Assembly: GCF_027483985.1 (NCBI RefSeq)
Contig: NZ_JAIXTJ010000039.1
Location: 29,716 to 93,715 of the forward strand
DNA length: 64,000 bases
Source of the DNA: Flavobacterium sp.
GTDB taxonomy: Bacteria > Bacteroidota > Bacteroidia > Flavobacteriales > Flavobacteriaceae
Reading direction: 5' to 3'
Shown: positions 1-10,417 of the stretch, in pieces
Layout: the number at the start of each line of letters is the position of its first letter
Numbering within the stretch: the first letter of the stretch is position 1
Notes under the pieces: model-generated
What the model was told of the DNA's origin: nothing
Database searches by the model: none
The model's input: only the letters and a program-made list of their open reading frames with translations
Position numbers and translations under genes: made by a program

Positions 1-443
1 AAAACTCGTGCTATAGCCACTCTTTGCATTTGTCCACCGCTTAAATTTTTGGCTTTAACATTAAAAAAATCGGTCATTTCAACCAGTTCTAAAAGTTCTC
101 TTACCCTATTCCATTTTTTTTCTGAATCGATATTTGACAAATATTTTCCAATATTTTCAGCCACAGTGATGTAAGGCATCAAATCAAAATCTTGAGCAAG
201 ATATTTCATAAAATCCATTCCCGGAATCAAATTATATTTCGGACCCAAAACTTCAGTATCCTTCCAAAAAATTTGACCTTCATCTAAATCATATAATCCA
301 TAAACTAATTTCAAAAGCGTACTTTTTCCGCAACCACTTTCGCCTATAACAGCAAGAATGTTCCCTTTATCAAGGGAAAAATTTATATCAAAAAGTGTAT
401 TATCTTTTAAGTACGAAAATGAGACGTTTTGAACCAATAGCAT
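1..443 (-). CDS. ABC transporter ATP-binding protein, N-terminal part (runs off left edge)
   Basis: About 147 codons of an ABC ATPase, reading leftward from an ATG at 443 (MLLVQNVSFSY...). The Walker A motif GESGCGKST lies near residue 35, the Q-loop follows, and the signature LSGGQMQRVAIAR lies just before the window edge, so Walker B and the H-loop are outside. An ABC ATPase powers transport through a partner permease; the substrate cannot be told from this fragment. The A-loop/Walker A spacing and full-length N-terminus look normal. A 500-bp AT-rich gap separates its start from the next gene, which points away, so the two are divergently transcribed. Confidence 0.9.
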   Translation of the reverse strand, partial: MLLVQNVSFSYLKDNTLFDINFSLDKGNILAVIGESGCGKSTLLKLVYGLYDLDEGQIFWKDTEVLGPKYNLIPGMDFMKYLAQDFDLMPYITVAENIGKYLSNIDSEKKWNRVRELLELVEMTDFFNVKAKNLSGGQMQRVAIARV

Positions 444-943
444 AAACCTAAATTTTTACAAATTTAGTTGAGTTCTTATTTCTACGGCTTCTTTTTGAAT
501 TAATTTAAATATTTTTAAACGATACAACTTAAACCATTAACAACCAATATTAATAATTTAAATATTTAACTGTATTACTATTGATATTTCACAAATAATT
601 AAAATTTTTAAATAAAAATATTTTTATATAATTAATAAAATTTAATATAAATTATTATGATAGCTATAAATAATACGTTATTTTTTTAAATAACAAACAA
701 CTACATCGATATAATTTAAAAATATCAACTTTATTTACCTATACATTTATACAACATTACAACAAACTATACTGTATTTTGATGTACAAAACCTTAAATT
801 TTTTGTAAGAAAAACTTAACAAACATAACCCTTCAGCAATGATTTTATTAATAAATAAACTTCGTATAGTTTTTATACACAGCGAGTTCAACTCATCAGA
901 ACATTAAACTTGTAAGTTTGATTCTAAACAAAATCAAACAATT
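444..943. other. AT-rich divergent intergenic region
   Basis: Five hundred bases with no credible reading frame, very rich in A and T. It separates two divergent genes and must hold both promoters. The only good element seen is a TAnnTTTG-type -7 box (TAAGTTTG, 913-920) before the rightward gene; no convincing -33 TTTG lies 19-21 bp upstream of it. No RNA gene or repeat was recognised. Confidence 0.6.
913..920 (+). promoter_or_regulatory. Candidate -7 box for the secreted repeat protein
   Basis: TAAGTTTG matches the Bacteroidetes -7 consensus TAnnTTTG and lies 23 bp before the ATG at 944. A matching -33 TTTG is not visible, so this is a partial promoter call. Confidence 0.4.
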
Positions 944-3900
944 ATGAAAAAATTATTAATCTTTATGCTCTTTTTGAATTTTTCAATAGGAGTATCACAA
1001 ACACCTGTTTCAGGACCATCAAATCCTCCTACCAGAAACAATTGGGATGTACTCTCTCAGTATGGAAGTGCTTACAGCAACCAACCCGGAGTTGTTTTTG
1101 ACAGTTTTGGCGGAAGTACAATTGTCGGCGATGTTACGCTTCCTCTTGACTTAAGTAGTGTCAAAAAATATGTTGCCCATAGTTATTCAGGAATTTCTAC
1201 AAGTGGAGCAATGACTCTAAATGTATCTGCGATGACTCATTTACACATTGACGTTTGGTCACCAGATTTTGTATCCTTTAAGATCAAATTGGAAGCCGTT
1301 AACGGAAGTAACAGAGAGCTAGAAGTACCATTCACAAAAACTCAAGGTTCGTGGAACTCTTATGATTTAGATTTAAGCACCTACTCAAATGGACCTGGCG
1401 GCGTTGATTTAACAAACTTAAGATGGATAGTTCCAGTTACTTTCAATCCAAATAATACCACACTTTTTATAACAAATGTTTATTTTTATAGACCTGCAAC
1501 GATTCAACCACCAACATTAGGAGTATTCAGTGTTCCCTCACAACCTGTTGGCGCATCAGATTTTACCTTAACTCCACCAACATCAAATAGCGCTGGAGCC
1601 TTTTCTTACACAAGTAGTAACACAAATGTTGCAACCATTGTTAATGGCAATCAATTACACATTGTAGGTGGTGGAACTTCAACAATTACGGCCAATCAAG
1701 CTGCCGATGGACCATATGGTGCTGGAAGTGCGTTTACAACTTTCACAGCAAGTTATCCAACGCCTGTACCTTCACCTCTACCACCACCGCGAAATCCCGG
1801 AAATGTGATTTCAATGTTCACAGGAAATCCTGCTATTTACGCCGATCCTGTTGGGTTTAATATGATAAGAGCATCTTGGTCTGGCGCCACTATGACTACA
1901 ATTCCTAACGGAACAAATACCTGTTTACAAGTTGATAATTTTGGTTTTCTTGGCTATGTAACAAGTACAGAACCGGTAAGATTCAGTGTTGCTGGTATGA
2001 CAAAACTTCATGTAGATGTCTATATGAATACTCCAATTGCCAACATGTTTATTTTTCTATTATCTAACGGTGATCAAATATATAATACTGGACCACTTGT
2101 AGCTGGATGGAATTCGTTAGACATTAATTTATCTAATTATCCTGGCGCAGATTTATCTAACATTTATGGCTTCAAATTTGAACATAATCAAGGAGCTGCA
2201 AGACAAATTTATTTAGATAACATTTACTTTTATGTGGCTGGTACAGAACCTACTTTAAGTAATTTCAGCTTACCATCAGCTGTTTTGGGTGATGCTAATA
2301 TTGTAATAAATAATCCTTCATCTGATAGTCCAGGAAGTTTTTCATACACAAGTAGCAATACAAACGTTGCTACAATAACCAATGGTAATGAAATTCAAAT
2401 TGTTGGCATAGGTACTTCAACCATTACGGCATTGCAAGCAGCAAGCGGTAGTTTTGACTCAGGTTCGATTACAGCTTCCTTAGTTGTAGCTGCTCCGCCA
2501 TTGGCTACAGCTGCACCAACACCGCCAGTAAGAAATGCTTGGGATGTAATTTCACTTTACAGTAATGCCTATTCAAATTTACCTTCTGCAACTTGGGTAG
2601 GAGCTTCAGGTTTAACAGATGAACTACTTCAAGGAAACGAAACTAAAAAAATGAATAACTTTTTAGTTGAATTTATAAATTTTGCGGCCACTGATGTATC
2701 TCAGATGACGATGCTTCATATGGATATATACACTCCTGATTGTACCGGATTTAACATTTGGTTACTTAATAATGGAGACAGAAATGCACAGTTTTTTCCA
2801 ACTTTAAATGGCTGGTACAGTGTAGATATTCCTTTATCAACTTATGTAAATAATGGCTTAATAATGACTGGAATTAATCAACTTAAGTTTGAAGGGTTAA
2901 ATGGTCCGGGCAAAACAGTTTATGTAGATAACGTTTATTTCTATAGACCAGCAACACTATTTCCTGCAACAGTAGGAACGTTTTCTTTACCTAGTAAAAA
3001 TGTTGGTGATCCAAATTTTACAATAATACCTCCAACATCTAATAACACAAGCCCTTTTACTTATTCTAGTAATAATAATTCAGTTGCTACTATTGTAAAC
3101 GGAAATCAAATTCAAATTGGAACTGGTGGAACTTGCACAATTACTGCTTCTCAAGTAACTGACGGAACTTATGGACCAACTAGCAGAACGGCAACATTTA
3201 CAGTAAATTTTCCTGCTCCAGGCGCTTCACCTATTCCGCCAGCGCGAACTGCATCTAAAGTTATTTCACTTTACACTGGAAGCCCATCGGTATATGCAAC
3301 AACTCCAAACTATAATTTAGGAAGAGCCTTTTGGACTGCAGGAGCAACTTTAACAGAAATTCCTAATGGCACAAATACTGCTTTAAGAGTAGATAATTTA
3401 GGTTATATCGGATTAATTGACACAGTTTCTGAAAGACGTTTGAATGTTTCTACTATGACTAATCTTCACCTTGACGTATATGTTAATGCTCCTTTTTCAA
3501 ATTTATTCTTTTGGATTTTAACCGATGGTGATCAAAGAAGAGATATCACCAATCTCGTTCCTGGTTGGAATTCAATTAATATAGATCTAACCGAATTTGC
3601 AGGTGCCAACTTATCCAATGTATATGGTTTAAAATTTGAACAAAATCAACCAGTACCGTTACAAATTTATGTAGATAATATTTACTTTAGTGATGACACA
3701 TACTATACTGACGCTGATGGAGATGGTTTCGGAAATCCTAATTCTCCAGTAATCGGACAACCTTTAGGTTCAGTTATGAATAATTTAGATTGTAATGATA
3801 CTAATGCTACCGTTTATCCTGGCGCTTTAGATGTTTGTTATGATGGTTTAGATAATGATTGCGATGGAATTATTGATAATTCTTGTACCCCAATTGTTGG

Positions 3901-5065
3901 ATCATTGCCAGCAGGAACTTGTGGTACAACATTAGCAGGATGGTATTCTACTGTTACTGCAAGTTGGACAAATTTTGCTCAAGGTTACCGATTCAAAATT
4001 ACTAAAGTAGATATGAACACTAATGCACCAATTGCTCAGCCAATAATTATTGACAGAGCAGTAAATAACATTTCATTAGCAAACGTTCCGGGCACAACGT
4101 ATAATTCAAAATACATGTTTGAAATTGCTGTTAAATATAATAATGTATGGCAACCGTTTTTTGGAGCACCTTGTTATTTAAATACTCCAAATCCGATATC
4201 AACTGTTGGCGCACAATGCGGAAGTACTTTGACCTCAATGAATCAGTTTATCTCAGCTACTCCAATACCAAATATTACAGCTTATAGGTTTAGAGTAACC
4301 CGAGTTGTAAATGGTATTCCGACAGGAATTTCGCAAGAAACTACGCAAGCGTCTAATAAATTTAATATGGCACAATTGGCAGGAATTTTGTTTGCTAGCA
4401 CTTATAGAGTAGAAGTTTCTTTAAGAAATACTGACGGTACATTCTTACCTTACAATGCGCCTTGTGACATTAACACACCTGCTTATCCGACCACACAAAT
4501 TCGTACAGTTCAATGCAACAACTATCAAGTAGTAAGCAACTCCGAGTTGATTCTTGCTGACGGCGTTTCAGGCGCAACAATGTATAGATTTAGAGTTTAT
4601 AATGGTGTTGATTATGATACGTTTTATGATAATACAACAAATCGTTTTACATTAAATAATTTCCCGGGATTAGTTCCAAATGGCACACTTTATTCTGTGC
4701 AAGTTGCAGTAAAACTTGCAAATGAATCTAATTTTGGACCTTACAGTAAAGTATGTAATATCAAAACGCCATTACAAGCAAGGTTTATCTCATCACAAAT
4801 TGAATTGGAAGTAAGTAACACCTTTGAGGCATTTGCTTATCCAAATCCGTTTATTTCAAACTTTAAATTGGATATTAAAACCAATAGTGAAGCAAATATT
4901 CAAATCCGAGTTTATGATATGATTGGTAAATTGGTAGAAGACAAAATGATAAACGCTGCTGACATTCAAGAATTTGAAATAGGAAATCAATATCCGTCAG
5001 GAGTTTATAATATTGTGATATCTCAGGAGTCGAATACCAAAACACTTCGCGTTATTAGAAGATAA
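944..5065 (+). CDS. Large secreted T9SS cargo protein with repeated CBM-like modules, MopE-type metal motif and sorting domain
   Basis: A 1373-residue exported protein. It has a signal peptide ([19 protein letters not shown]). Four related modules of about 150 residues follow, near 29-187, 280-430, 527-668 and 765-913; each opens with a PP.R....VIS motif and ends VYVDNIYFY-like, as in galactose-binding-like carbohydrate modules. The first three are each followed by an Ig-like stretch with SSN.NVATI.NGN. Next comes a DADGDGFG motif with a cysteine-containing [12 protein letters not shown] / DNDCDG segment (about 920-982), known as the MopE or putative metal-binding motif. Three fibronectin-like repeats follow. 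The last 80 residues (AYPNPF...GVYNIVI...K..R) form a type A Por secretion sorting domain. The predicted place is the outer surface or outside the cell. No catalytic domain is seen, so adhesion or glycan binding is inference. Confidence 0.85.
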   Translation: MKKLLIFMLFLNFSIGVSQTPVSGPSNPPTRNNWDVLSQYGSAYSNQPGVVFDSFGGSTIVGDVTLPLDLSSVKKYVAHSYSGISTSGAMTLNVSAMTHLHIDVWSPDFVSFKIKLEAVNGSNRELEVPFTKTQGSWNSYDLDLSTYSNGPGGVDLTNLRWIVPVTFNPNNTTLFITNVYFYRPATIQPPTLGVFSVPSQPVGASDFTLTPPTSNSAGAFSYTSSNTNVATIVNGNQLHIVGGGTSTITANQAADGPYGAGSAFTTFTASYPTPVPSPLPPPRNPGNVISMFTGNPAIYADPVGFNMIRASWSGATMTTIPNGTNTCLQVDNFGFLGYVTSTEPVRFSVAGMTKLHVDVYMNTPIANMFIFLLSNGDQIYNTGPLVAGWNSLDINLSNYPGADLSNIYGFKFEHNQGAARQIYLDNIYFYVAGTEPTLSNFSLPSAVLGDANIVINNPSSDSPGSFSYTSSNTNVATITNGNEIQIVGIGTSTITALQAASGSFDSGSITASLVVAAPPLATAAPTPPVRNAWDVISLYSNAYSNLPSATWVGASGLTDELLQGNETKKMNNFLVEFINFAATDVSQMTMLHMDIYTPDCTGFNIWLLNNGDRNAQFFPTLNGWYSVDIPLSTYVNNGLIMTGINQLKFEGLNGPGKTVYVDNVYFYRPATLFPATVGTFSLPSKNVGDPNFTIIPPTSNNTSPFTYSSNNNSVATIVNGNQIQIGTGGTCTITASQVTDGTYGPTSRTATFTVNFPAPGASPIPPARTASKVISLYTGSPSVYATTPNYNLGRAFWTAGATLTEIPNGTNTALRVDNLGYIGLIDTVSERRLNVSTMTNLHLDVYVNAPFSNLFFWILTDGDQRRDITNLVPGWNSINIDLTEFAGANLSNVYGLKFEQNQPVPLQIYVDNIYFSDDTYYTDADGDGFGNPNSPVIGQPLGSVMNNLDCNDTNATVYPGALDVCYDGLDNDCDGIIDNSCTPIVGSLPAGTCGTTLAGWYSTVTASWTNFAQGYRFKITKVDMNTNAPIAQPIIIDRAVNNISLANVPGTTYNSKYMFEIAVKYNNVWQPFFGAPCYLNTPNPISTVGAQCGSTLTSMNQFISATPIPNITAYRFRVTRVVNGIPTGISQETTQASNKFNMAQLAGILFASTYRVEVSLRNTDGTFLPYNAPCDINTPAYPTTQIRTVQCNNYQVVSNSELILADGVSGATMYRFRVYNGVDYDTFYDNTTNRFTLNNFPGLVPNGTLYSVQVAVKLANESNFGPYSKVCNIKTPLQARFISSQIELEVSNTFEAFAYPNPFISNFKLDIKTNSEANIQIRVYDMIGKLVEDKMINAADIQEFEIGNQYPSGVYNIVISQESNTKTLRVIRR

Positions 5066-5084
5066 TAAAATTAACTAAATAGTA

Positions 5085-5117
5085 AAAAATACCTCTCCTA
5101 CTGTGAGAGGTATTTTT
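5085..5117 (+). terminator. Rho-independent terminator
   Basis: AATACCTCTC (5088-5097) pairs perfectly with GAGAGGTATT (5105-5114) around a 7-nt loop and is followed by Ts. It ends the transcript of the secreted repeat protein. Confidence 0.85.
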
Positions 5118-5155
5118 GATATTTTCATTTTTCATCCATTTAATAAGAAGTTGTA

Positions 5156-7249
5156 ATGAAAAAAAATAATATAATAAAAATCATAATCTTATTCTTAATT
5201 ACTCTTGTTTCAGAAGCTCAAGTAGGAATAGGAACGGTTTCACCAGATGCTGCATTAGACATTAGTTCAGCGACAGATGGCTTATTAATACCACGTGTTG
5301 CTTTAACAACAACAACCAGTGCACTACCATTAATTTTACCAACAATATCAGAATTAGTTTACAACAATGCAACGATTGCTGATGTAACACCTGGATATTA
5401 TTATTGGAATGGTCTAATTTGGGTAAGATTAGCTGCTGGAACTACTAATAATTGGACTACTACCGGTAACACGGCAATTGTCGATGGAATAAATTTCATC
5501 GGAACTGCTGCCGCTACTAATGTTGACGTAGCCTTTAGAAGAAATAATTTAAGTGCAGGCAAAATTGGAATTTCAAGTACTTCATTTGGAGTTGGAGCTT
5601 TAAATATAGGCGCAGCGACGAATAGCACAGCCTTTGGAACCAATGCCTTAACACTAAACACTGGATTAAATAATGTTGCTTTTGGTAATGGAACACTGGC
5701 CACAAATAGTACAGGAATTCAAAATACAGCTGTAGGAAATGCCGCGCTATCTTTAAATACAGGAAGTGCATCAACCGCAATAGGGTTTGAAGCATTAAGA
5801 TCAAACACATCGGGAATTAATGGAACTGCTGTTGGATTTCAAGCATTATACAACAATAATACTGCAAGTAACAACTCGGCTATTGGGTTTCAAACAATGC
5901 TCAATAATACTTTTGGTTCAGAAAATACAGCCGTTGGTTTTCAAGCATCAAGATCTAATGCAACCGGAAGTAAAAATACTGCAGTAGGACATATTGCACT
6001 TTTTAATAACCTTGGTAGTGAAAATACAGCTTTTGGGCACAGTTCGTTATCTGGAATAAATAACGTCGCTTCAAGATTTAATACTGCTATCGGATTTCAG
6101 TCAATGTTTGCAGGCAACGGAATTGTATCTAATGTTGTTGCAATTGGTGCTAATGCATTATTCCAAAATACAGCTTCAAACGCAACTGCTGTTGGATACA
6201 ATGCTTTGCAAGGACAAATTGGTGGTGGCGTTGGAAATACCGGTGTTGGTTTTAGCGTTTTAAACAATAATTCTACAGGCGACAATAACACCGCAATCGG
6301 AACGGAAGCTGGATTCGCAGCAATTGGAAGCGGAAATACTATTGTAGGTTTTCGCGCAGGACAATTTGCAAGTAATACTACTGGAGCTGGAACTTTTGTC
6401 GGATTTCAAGCTGGTCAAGGAACTACAGGTGCTAACAATACTGTAGTTGGTCATAATGCTCTAATTGCAACTGGTCCGTCTGCAAATAATGTAGCTTTAG
6501 GAAATAATTCTTTATCCATAAATACTTCAACTAACAATACCGCTCTAGGTTTTAGTACTTTAGTTAACAATGTTAGCGGTTCGGGAAATGTTGCAATAGG
6601 CTATCAAGCTGGTTTTTCTGAAACTGGTTCTAATAAATTTTATATCACAAATTCTAATACCACACCAACAACTTCGCTACTATATGGTGATTTTAGTGGT
6701 ACCAGAATTTTACGCACTAATAGCACATTTCAAATTGGTGATCCAGCAGGAACTGGCTATGTCTTTCCGATAGCTCGCGGAACTGCAAATCAATATCTAG
6801 TAAGTGATGCGAATGGAATATTGACTTGGACATCAGCAAATGCAACTATTTCAATTACTAGAACCAATCTTGGAAGTAATCAAGTTTTAACAACTGCTGG
6901 ATGGCAAATTATTAATTTTTCAAATGAAATAATTGACACCAATTCTGAATTAATAGGAAATCGTTTTACTGCAACTAGAACAGGTATTTATGAGATAAAC
7001 GCAGGTTATCATACTAATAATCAAAGTAACACCCAATTTTATTCTATTGGAGTATATGTTAATGGAAGCTTATATCAACAAACATCTGCTAATCATTCAA
7101 ACTTAGGACCAATTGCAAGAACAATTAACTGCATCGTTAGTTTAAATGCTGGCGATTATGTAGAAATATTTGCCGAAAATTATCAGCCTTTTGTCGAAAT
7201 AGATTCTTTTTTAGGCAAGACATTTTTTGAAGTTAAACAACTAAAATAA
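5156..7249 (+). CDS. Secreted YadA-head-like repeat protein with C1q-like C-terminus
   Basis: A 697-residue exported protein. The signal peptide ends at SEA/Q and the mature end begins QVGIGT.SPDAALDIS, a start motif common in flavobacterial surface proteins. Residues about 140-500 hold many copies of a 14-28-residue unit of the form NTA.G..AL..N..GS.N, the left-handed beta-roll repeat of YadA-like trimeric adhesin heads. The last 130 residues are strand-rich (FTATRTGIYEINAGY, VYVNGSLY, LNAGDYVEIFAEN) and resemble a C1q/TNF-like jelly roll, which trimerises. No membrane anchor and no T9SS tail are seen. The likely role is a trimeric surface or matrix fibre; that is inference from the fold. 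The next gene starts with the same N-terminal motif. Confidence 0.75.
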   Translation: MKKNNIIKIIILFLITLVSEAQVGIGTVSPDAALDISSATDGLLIPRVALTTTTSALPLILPTISELVYNNATIADVTPGYYYWNGLIWVRLAAGTTNNWTTTGNTAIVDGINFIGTAAATNVDVAFRRNNLSAGKIGISSTSFGVGALNIGAATNSTAFGTNALTLNTGLNNVAFGNGTLATNSTGIQNTAVGNAALSLNTGSASTAIGFEALRSNTSGINGTAVGFQALYNNNTASNNSAIGFQTMLNNTFGSENTAVGFQASRSNATGSKNTAVGHIALFNNLGSENTAFGHSSLSGINNVASRFNTAIGFQSMFAGNGIVSNVVAIGANALFQNTASNATAVGYNALQGQIGGGVGNTGVGFSVLNNNSTGDNNTAIGTEAGFAAIGSGNTIVGFRAGQFASNTTGAGTFVGFQAGQGTTGANNTVVGHNALIATGPSANNVALGNNSLSINTSTNNTALGFSTLVNNVSGSGNVAIGYQAGFSETGSNKFYITNSNTTPTTSLLYGDFSGTRILRTNSTFQIGDPAGTGYVFPIARGTANQYLVSDANGILTWTSANATISITRTNLGSNQVLTTAGWQIINFSNEIIDTNSELIGNRFTATRTGIYEINAGYHTNNQSNTQFYSIGVYVNGSLYQQTSANHSNLGPIARTINCIVSLNAGDYVEIFAENYQPFVEIDSFLGKTFFEVKQLK

Positions 7250-7271
7250 GACTTAATACCACTAATTTATA

Positions 7272-7304
7272 ACACTTTATCGTTTTTTATAGCACTTTGT
7301 CGTT
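7272..7304 (+). promoter_or_regulatory. Pair of 12-bp direct repeats 20 bp apart (possible regulator site)
   Basis: CACTTTATCGTT (7273-7284) and CACTTTGTCGTT (7293-7304) are near-identical and start exactly 20 bp apart, about two helical turns, on the same face of the DNA. They lie in the gap between the two AQVGIGT genes, about 80 bp before the second. This spacing is typical of dimeric regulators that bind direct repeats, such as LytTR proteins; which regulator binds is unknown. Confidence 0.4.
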
Positions 7305-7382
7305 AATCTATTTTAGTTACAAATTTTCTTGTATAAATTTAATACAATAAAAGTACTAATTTTTATAAAACAAAAAGTGATT

Positions 7383-8990
7383 ATGAAAAAGATAACATTA
7401 CTTCTCAGCGCACTACTTTTTAGCTTCTTTTTTTCAAATGCTCAAGTTGGTATTGGTACTGCTTTGCCCAATGCACAACTTGACATTCGTTCAAGTAATC
7501 AAGCCACACCAGCTAATAATGACGGAATATTAATCCCAAAGGTTAATGTGTTTCCTGCTACAAATCCAACTGCTGCTCAACAAGGAATGTTAGTTTTTTT
7601 GACAACATCAACTACATTTTTAGCTACTACAAGACAACCTGGATTTTATTATTGGAACAACCCAACTTCTGATTGGATTGGATTAAGTTCTGCAGCTAAC
7701 GGCGATCACGATTGGTATGAGGTTGGTTCAACTATCGCACCAAATGCAATTACTGATGATATGTTTCATACTGGTAATGTTGGAATTGGTACCTCAACAA
7801 TCACTACAAATACAAAACTTGATGTTAATAGTGGAGCAACAAGCGATGCTGTTTACGGACATTCCAACAATGTTGGCGGAATTTTAGGACGTGAAGTTAA
7901 TTTCAGTTTCGGCACACCAGCACAAACATTACTTGGAGCAGGTGTTTATGCAAATAATCCATCTGCTGGTTACACTAGTATGTTTTCTCAATCTACAGGA
8001 AGTGCAACTGTTGCAGCTAATATTAGTTTTTCTGATGTTTGGATTGGAAGTTATAATTACGTTCAAAACAACTCAGCAACAATGAATCCACCAGCAAACT
8101 ATAATCAATTAAATGTAACAAACGCTACTTTAGGAGGTACTCAAATAGCACTAAGAGGATTTAATTCTAGAGGCACAACAGCAGGCAATCCAGGATTTTC
8201 TGTTGGTGCACAAGGTATTGCAGATAGTCAAAATCAAGATGGTATGGGTGTTCAAGGTTTATCTTTCAGTAATGGCGCGATAAGAATTGGTGGCTATTTT
8301 GAAGGATTGTCCTATCCTGGAGTTTCACAAGCTTATGCTTATGTTGGCGGAACAATAAATAGTGGAGTAACCCAAAGAAAAATTATTGGAACAGGTTCGG
8401 TATCTGAAATAATTCCTACAGAAAATCACGGTAGAGTTACTTTAACGTGTCCTGAATCACCTGAATATTGGTATCAAGATTACGGAACAGTAGAGATGAT
8501 CAATGGTAAAGCAACAATAATTGTGGATGAAATTTTAGCCGACATCATTGTAGTAGATGAAGAAAACCCATTAAGGGTAATTTGTACACCTGTGGGAATG
8601 CCTTATTTCAATGGAATTACGATTATGTCGCAGACTAAAAACTCAGTTGAAATATTAGAATTGAATGGTGGAAATCATTCAGGAAAGTTACAATACCAAC
8701 TAGTAGCAAAGCCAAAAACAAATTTTGGAGAAGGACGTTTTCCTCAAGCTCCCGGTCCAAGTTATTTAAAAGCTGATAAAGAACCTATGGCAGCAAAAGC
8801 TAAAAACCAACCTGCAGATGGAAGAAAAGTTTTTAGTTGGCCAACAGACCATATAGTTTATAAGTATAATCCAGAAGATTATGTCGCTATAGGTGATGTC
8901 ATTCCTGCTGGACCTAATGCTGGAAAAATTAAATTAGGTAATGGAAAATATAGCACAGGAATGCCAGCTGAAAAACCTAAAACAAGATAA
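7383..8990 (+). CDS. Secreted AQVGIGT-type protein, function unknown
   Basis: A 535-residue exported protein. The ATG at 7383 is preferred to one 54 bp upstream because it opens directly with a clean signal peptide (MKKITLLLSALLFSFFFSNA) before QVGIGTALPNAQLDI. The first 90 residues match the N-terminal module of the preceding gene (repeat-free QVGIGT, GILIPKV, PGFYYWN). The middle is Gly/Asn/Ser rich. The final 180 residues (from about E355) contain a conserved-looking segment with CPESPEYWYQDYG, IIVVDEENPLRVICTP and a proline-rich end; this domain was not recognised. No sorting tail is present. A surface or extracellular role is inferred from the shared N-terminus. Confidence 0.75.
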   Translation: MKKITLLLSALLFSFFFSNAQVGIGTALPNAQLDIRSSNQATPANNDGILIPKVNVFPATNPTAAQQGMLVFLTTSTTFLATTRQPGFYYWNNPTSDWIGLSSAANGDHDWYEVGSTIAPNAITDDMFHTGNVGIGTSTITTNTKLDVNSGATSDAVYGHSNNVGGILGREVNFSFGTPAQTLLGAGVYANNPSAGYTSMFSQSTGSATVAANISFSDVWIGSYNYVQNNSATMNPPANYNQLNVTNATLGGTQIALRGFNSRGTTAGNPGFSVGAQGIADSQNQDGMGVQGLSFSNGAIRIGGYFEGLSYPGVSQAYAYVGGTINSGVTQRKIIGTGSVSEIIPTENHGRVTLTCPESPEYWYQDYGTVEMINGKATIIVDEILADIIVVDEENPLRVICTPVGMPYFNGITIMSQTKNSVEILELNGGNHSGKLQYQLVAKPKTNFGEGRFPQAPGPSYLKADKEPMAAKAKNQPADGRKVFSWPTDHIVYKYNPEDYVAIGDVIPAGPNAGKIKLGNGKYSTGMPAEKPKTR

Positions 8991-8996
8991 AAAGAC

Positions 8997-9029
8997 AAGA
9001 GCGATGCTAAAAAAATAGCGATCGCTCTT
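8997..9029. terminator. Bidirectional terminator hairpin
   Basis: AAGAGCGATGCTA (8997-9009) pairs with TAGC-G-ATCGCTCTT (9016-9029) with a single bulged G and a six-A loop. It lies between convergent genes, so it can serve both the secreted protein gene and the aarF gene. There is no long T-run on the plus side. Confidence 0.6.
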
Positions 9030-9057
9030 ATCAACCTAACCAATAAACAAACTGTCT

Positions 9058-10371
9058 TTAATTATTTATATATTTTTCGAAATTTTTAGTATCAACTCTA
9101 GCTTTTAAATCGTGTAATAAATTATACAACCCGAAGAATGTTCTATTGATGTATAAAAAATGTTTTGATCCTCTATTACCATTCATTTTTCTTAGCTGCG
9201 TATCTTTAGCAAAGTCCTCTCCCATTGTAGCAATTTGACCAAAGAAATCATCATCTGAAAAATCGAAATAATCTCCGTGAAATGGCTTCGTAAACAAACT
9301 CAATAAATCGTGAAATAATTTCGTAAAATATTTTATTTCTTCTTTGGTATCATCTGATCTTAAAATTTCTAACTCGTATAATTTTTCGTTAAACAACTCA
9401 GGATTATCAATAACCTCTGGCTTTGCTAATTCAAAATAAGGAGTATAAAATTCTAAAGGAACGTGTTTTATACAACCAAAATCAATTGCAACTAAACGAT
9501 CTGATTTATCAATCAAAAAATTACCCGGATGCGGATCAGCATGTACTTGTTTTAAATGATGCATTTGATACATATAAAAATCCCATAATGCTTGTCCTAT
9601 TTTATCACCTTTTTCTCTATCCTGATTATGCGCTGCAAATTCTGACAAATGCTCACCATCAATCCATTCCATAGTCAAGATTTTCTCTGATGACAATTCT
9701 GGATAATATTTTGGAAACCTCAAATTATCAATATTCTTGCACCAATCTGAAACTTCTAAACTTTGCTTTAATTCTAAATTATAATCCGTTTCTTCTAATA
9801 ATTTATCTTCAACTTCTTTAAAATACTTATCAGAATCTTTACCTTTTATATTAAACATTCTAACTGCAAACGGCTTAACTAAAGCCAAATCCGAACTTAT
9901 ACTATCTGCTACACCTGGATATTGGATTTTCACAGCAAGATTTTTCCCATCTTTGGTCGCTTTGTGTACCTGACCGATACTCGCAGCATTCATAGCATCT
10001 GGCGTAAAAGAATCATATAAGTTCTCTGGATATTGACCAAGATATTTTTTAAAAGTTTTTCTAACCAACGGCGCAGACAATGGCGGAACCGAAAACTGCG
10101 ACAACGAAAATTTATCTACATATTGTTGTGGCATAATACTTTTGTCCATACTCAACATTTGAGCTACTTTCAAAGCACTTCCTTTCAAGTTTTTTAGGCC
10201 GTCATAAATATCCTCTGCATTACTTTCGTTTAATTTATCGCGGTTCAATGAAGGATTTACTATTTTTTCACCATAATAAGCAACATAGTTTCCTCCTACT
10301 TTAAACCCGGTTTTGACTAACTGACTGGCACGCTCTATTTTTCCTGTTGGAATTTTATCTAATGTTTTCAT
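9058..10371 (-). CDS. AarF/ABC1/UbiB family protein kinase-like protein
   Basis: A 437-residue member of the UbiB/ADCK family of atypical kinases. Visible motifs, in order: the family N-terminal segment with KGSALKVAQM in place of the usual KxGQ; the alanine-rich loop NAASIGQVH; the ATP lysine in AVKIQYPG; the catalytic-loop HADPHPGNF; and the metal-binding DFG in AIDFGCIKH. UbiB proteins support isoprenoid quinone or other lipid metabolism; the exact substrate here is unknown. It lies 46 bp after a TetR-like gene on the same strand and is probably cotranscribed with it. The promoter of that unit carries an inverted repeat also present at crtI. Confidence 0.88.
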   Translation of the reverse strand: MKTLDKIPTGKIERASQLVKTGFKVGGNYVAYYGEKIVNPSLNRDKLNESNAEDIYDGLKNLKGSALKVAQMLSMDKSIMPQQYVDKFSLSQFSVPPLSAPLVRKTFKKYLGQYPENLYDSFTPDAMNAASIGQVHKATKDGKNLAVKIQYPGVADSISSDLALVKPFAVRMFNIKGKDSDKYFKEVEDKLLEETDYNLELKQSLEVSDWCKNIDNLRFPKYYPELSSEKILTMEWIDGEHLSEFAAHNQDREKGDKIGQALWDFYMYQMHHLKQVHADPHPGNFLIDKSDRLVAIDFGCIKHVPLEFYTPYFELAKPEVIDNPELFNEKLYELEILRSDDTKEEIKYFTKLFHDLLSLFTKPFHGDYFDFSDDDFFGQIATMGEDFAKDTQLRKMNGNRGSKHFLYINRTFFGLYNLLHDLKARVDTKNFEKYINN

Positions 10372-10417
10372 TTTTTTTAATCTGAATTTTGTCTTCTGAA
10401 ATTTCAGAAATCAATTA

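Noticed and set aside
702..716. Possible shared operator with the htpG leader (ACATCGATATAATTT versus ACATCGATGTAATTT)
   Set aside because: Only the htpG copy is a palindrome; the match is AT-rich and could be chance, and no third copy was seen.
5401..6454. Several minus-strand frames inside the YadA-like gene
   Set aside because: They mirror the repeated codons of the plus-strand gene and have no start region or protein features of their own.
5700..6600. CRISPR-like or minisatellite array in the NTA.G repeat region
   Set aside because: The repeat is at protein level with variable codons, no constant DNA repeat and no spacers.
7329..7382. Earlier start for the 535-residue secreted protein
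   Set aside because: The first 18 codons would precede a normal signal peptide and break its n-region.
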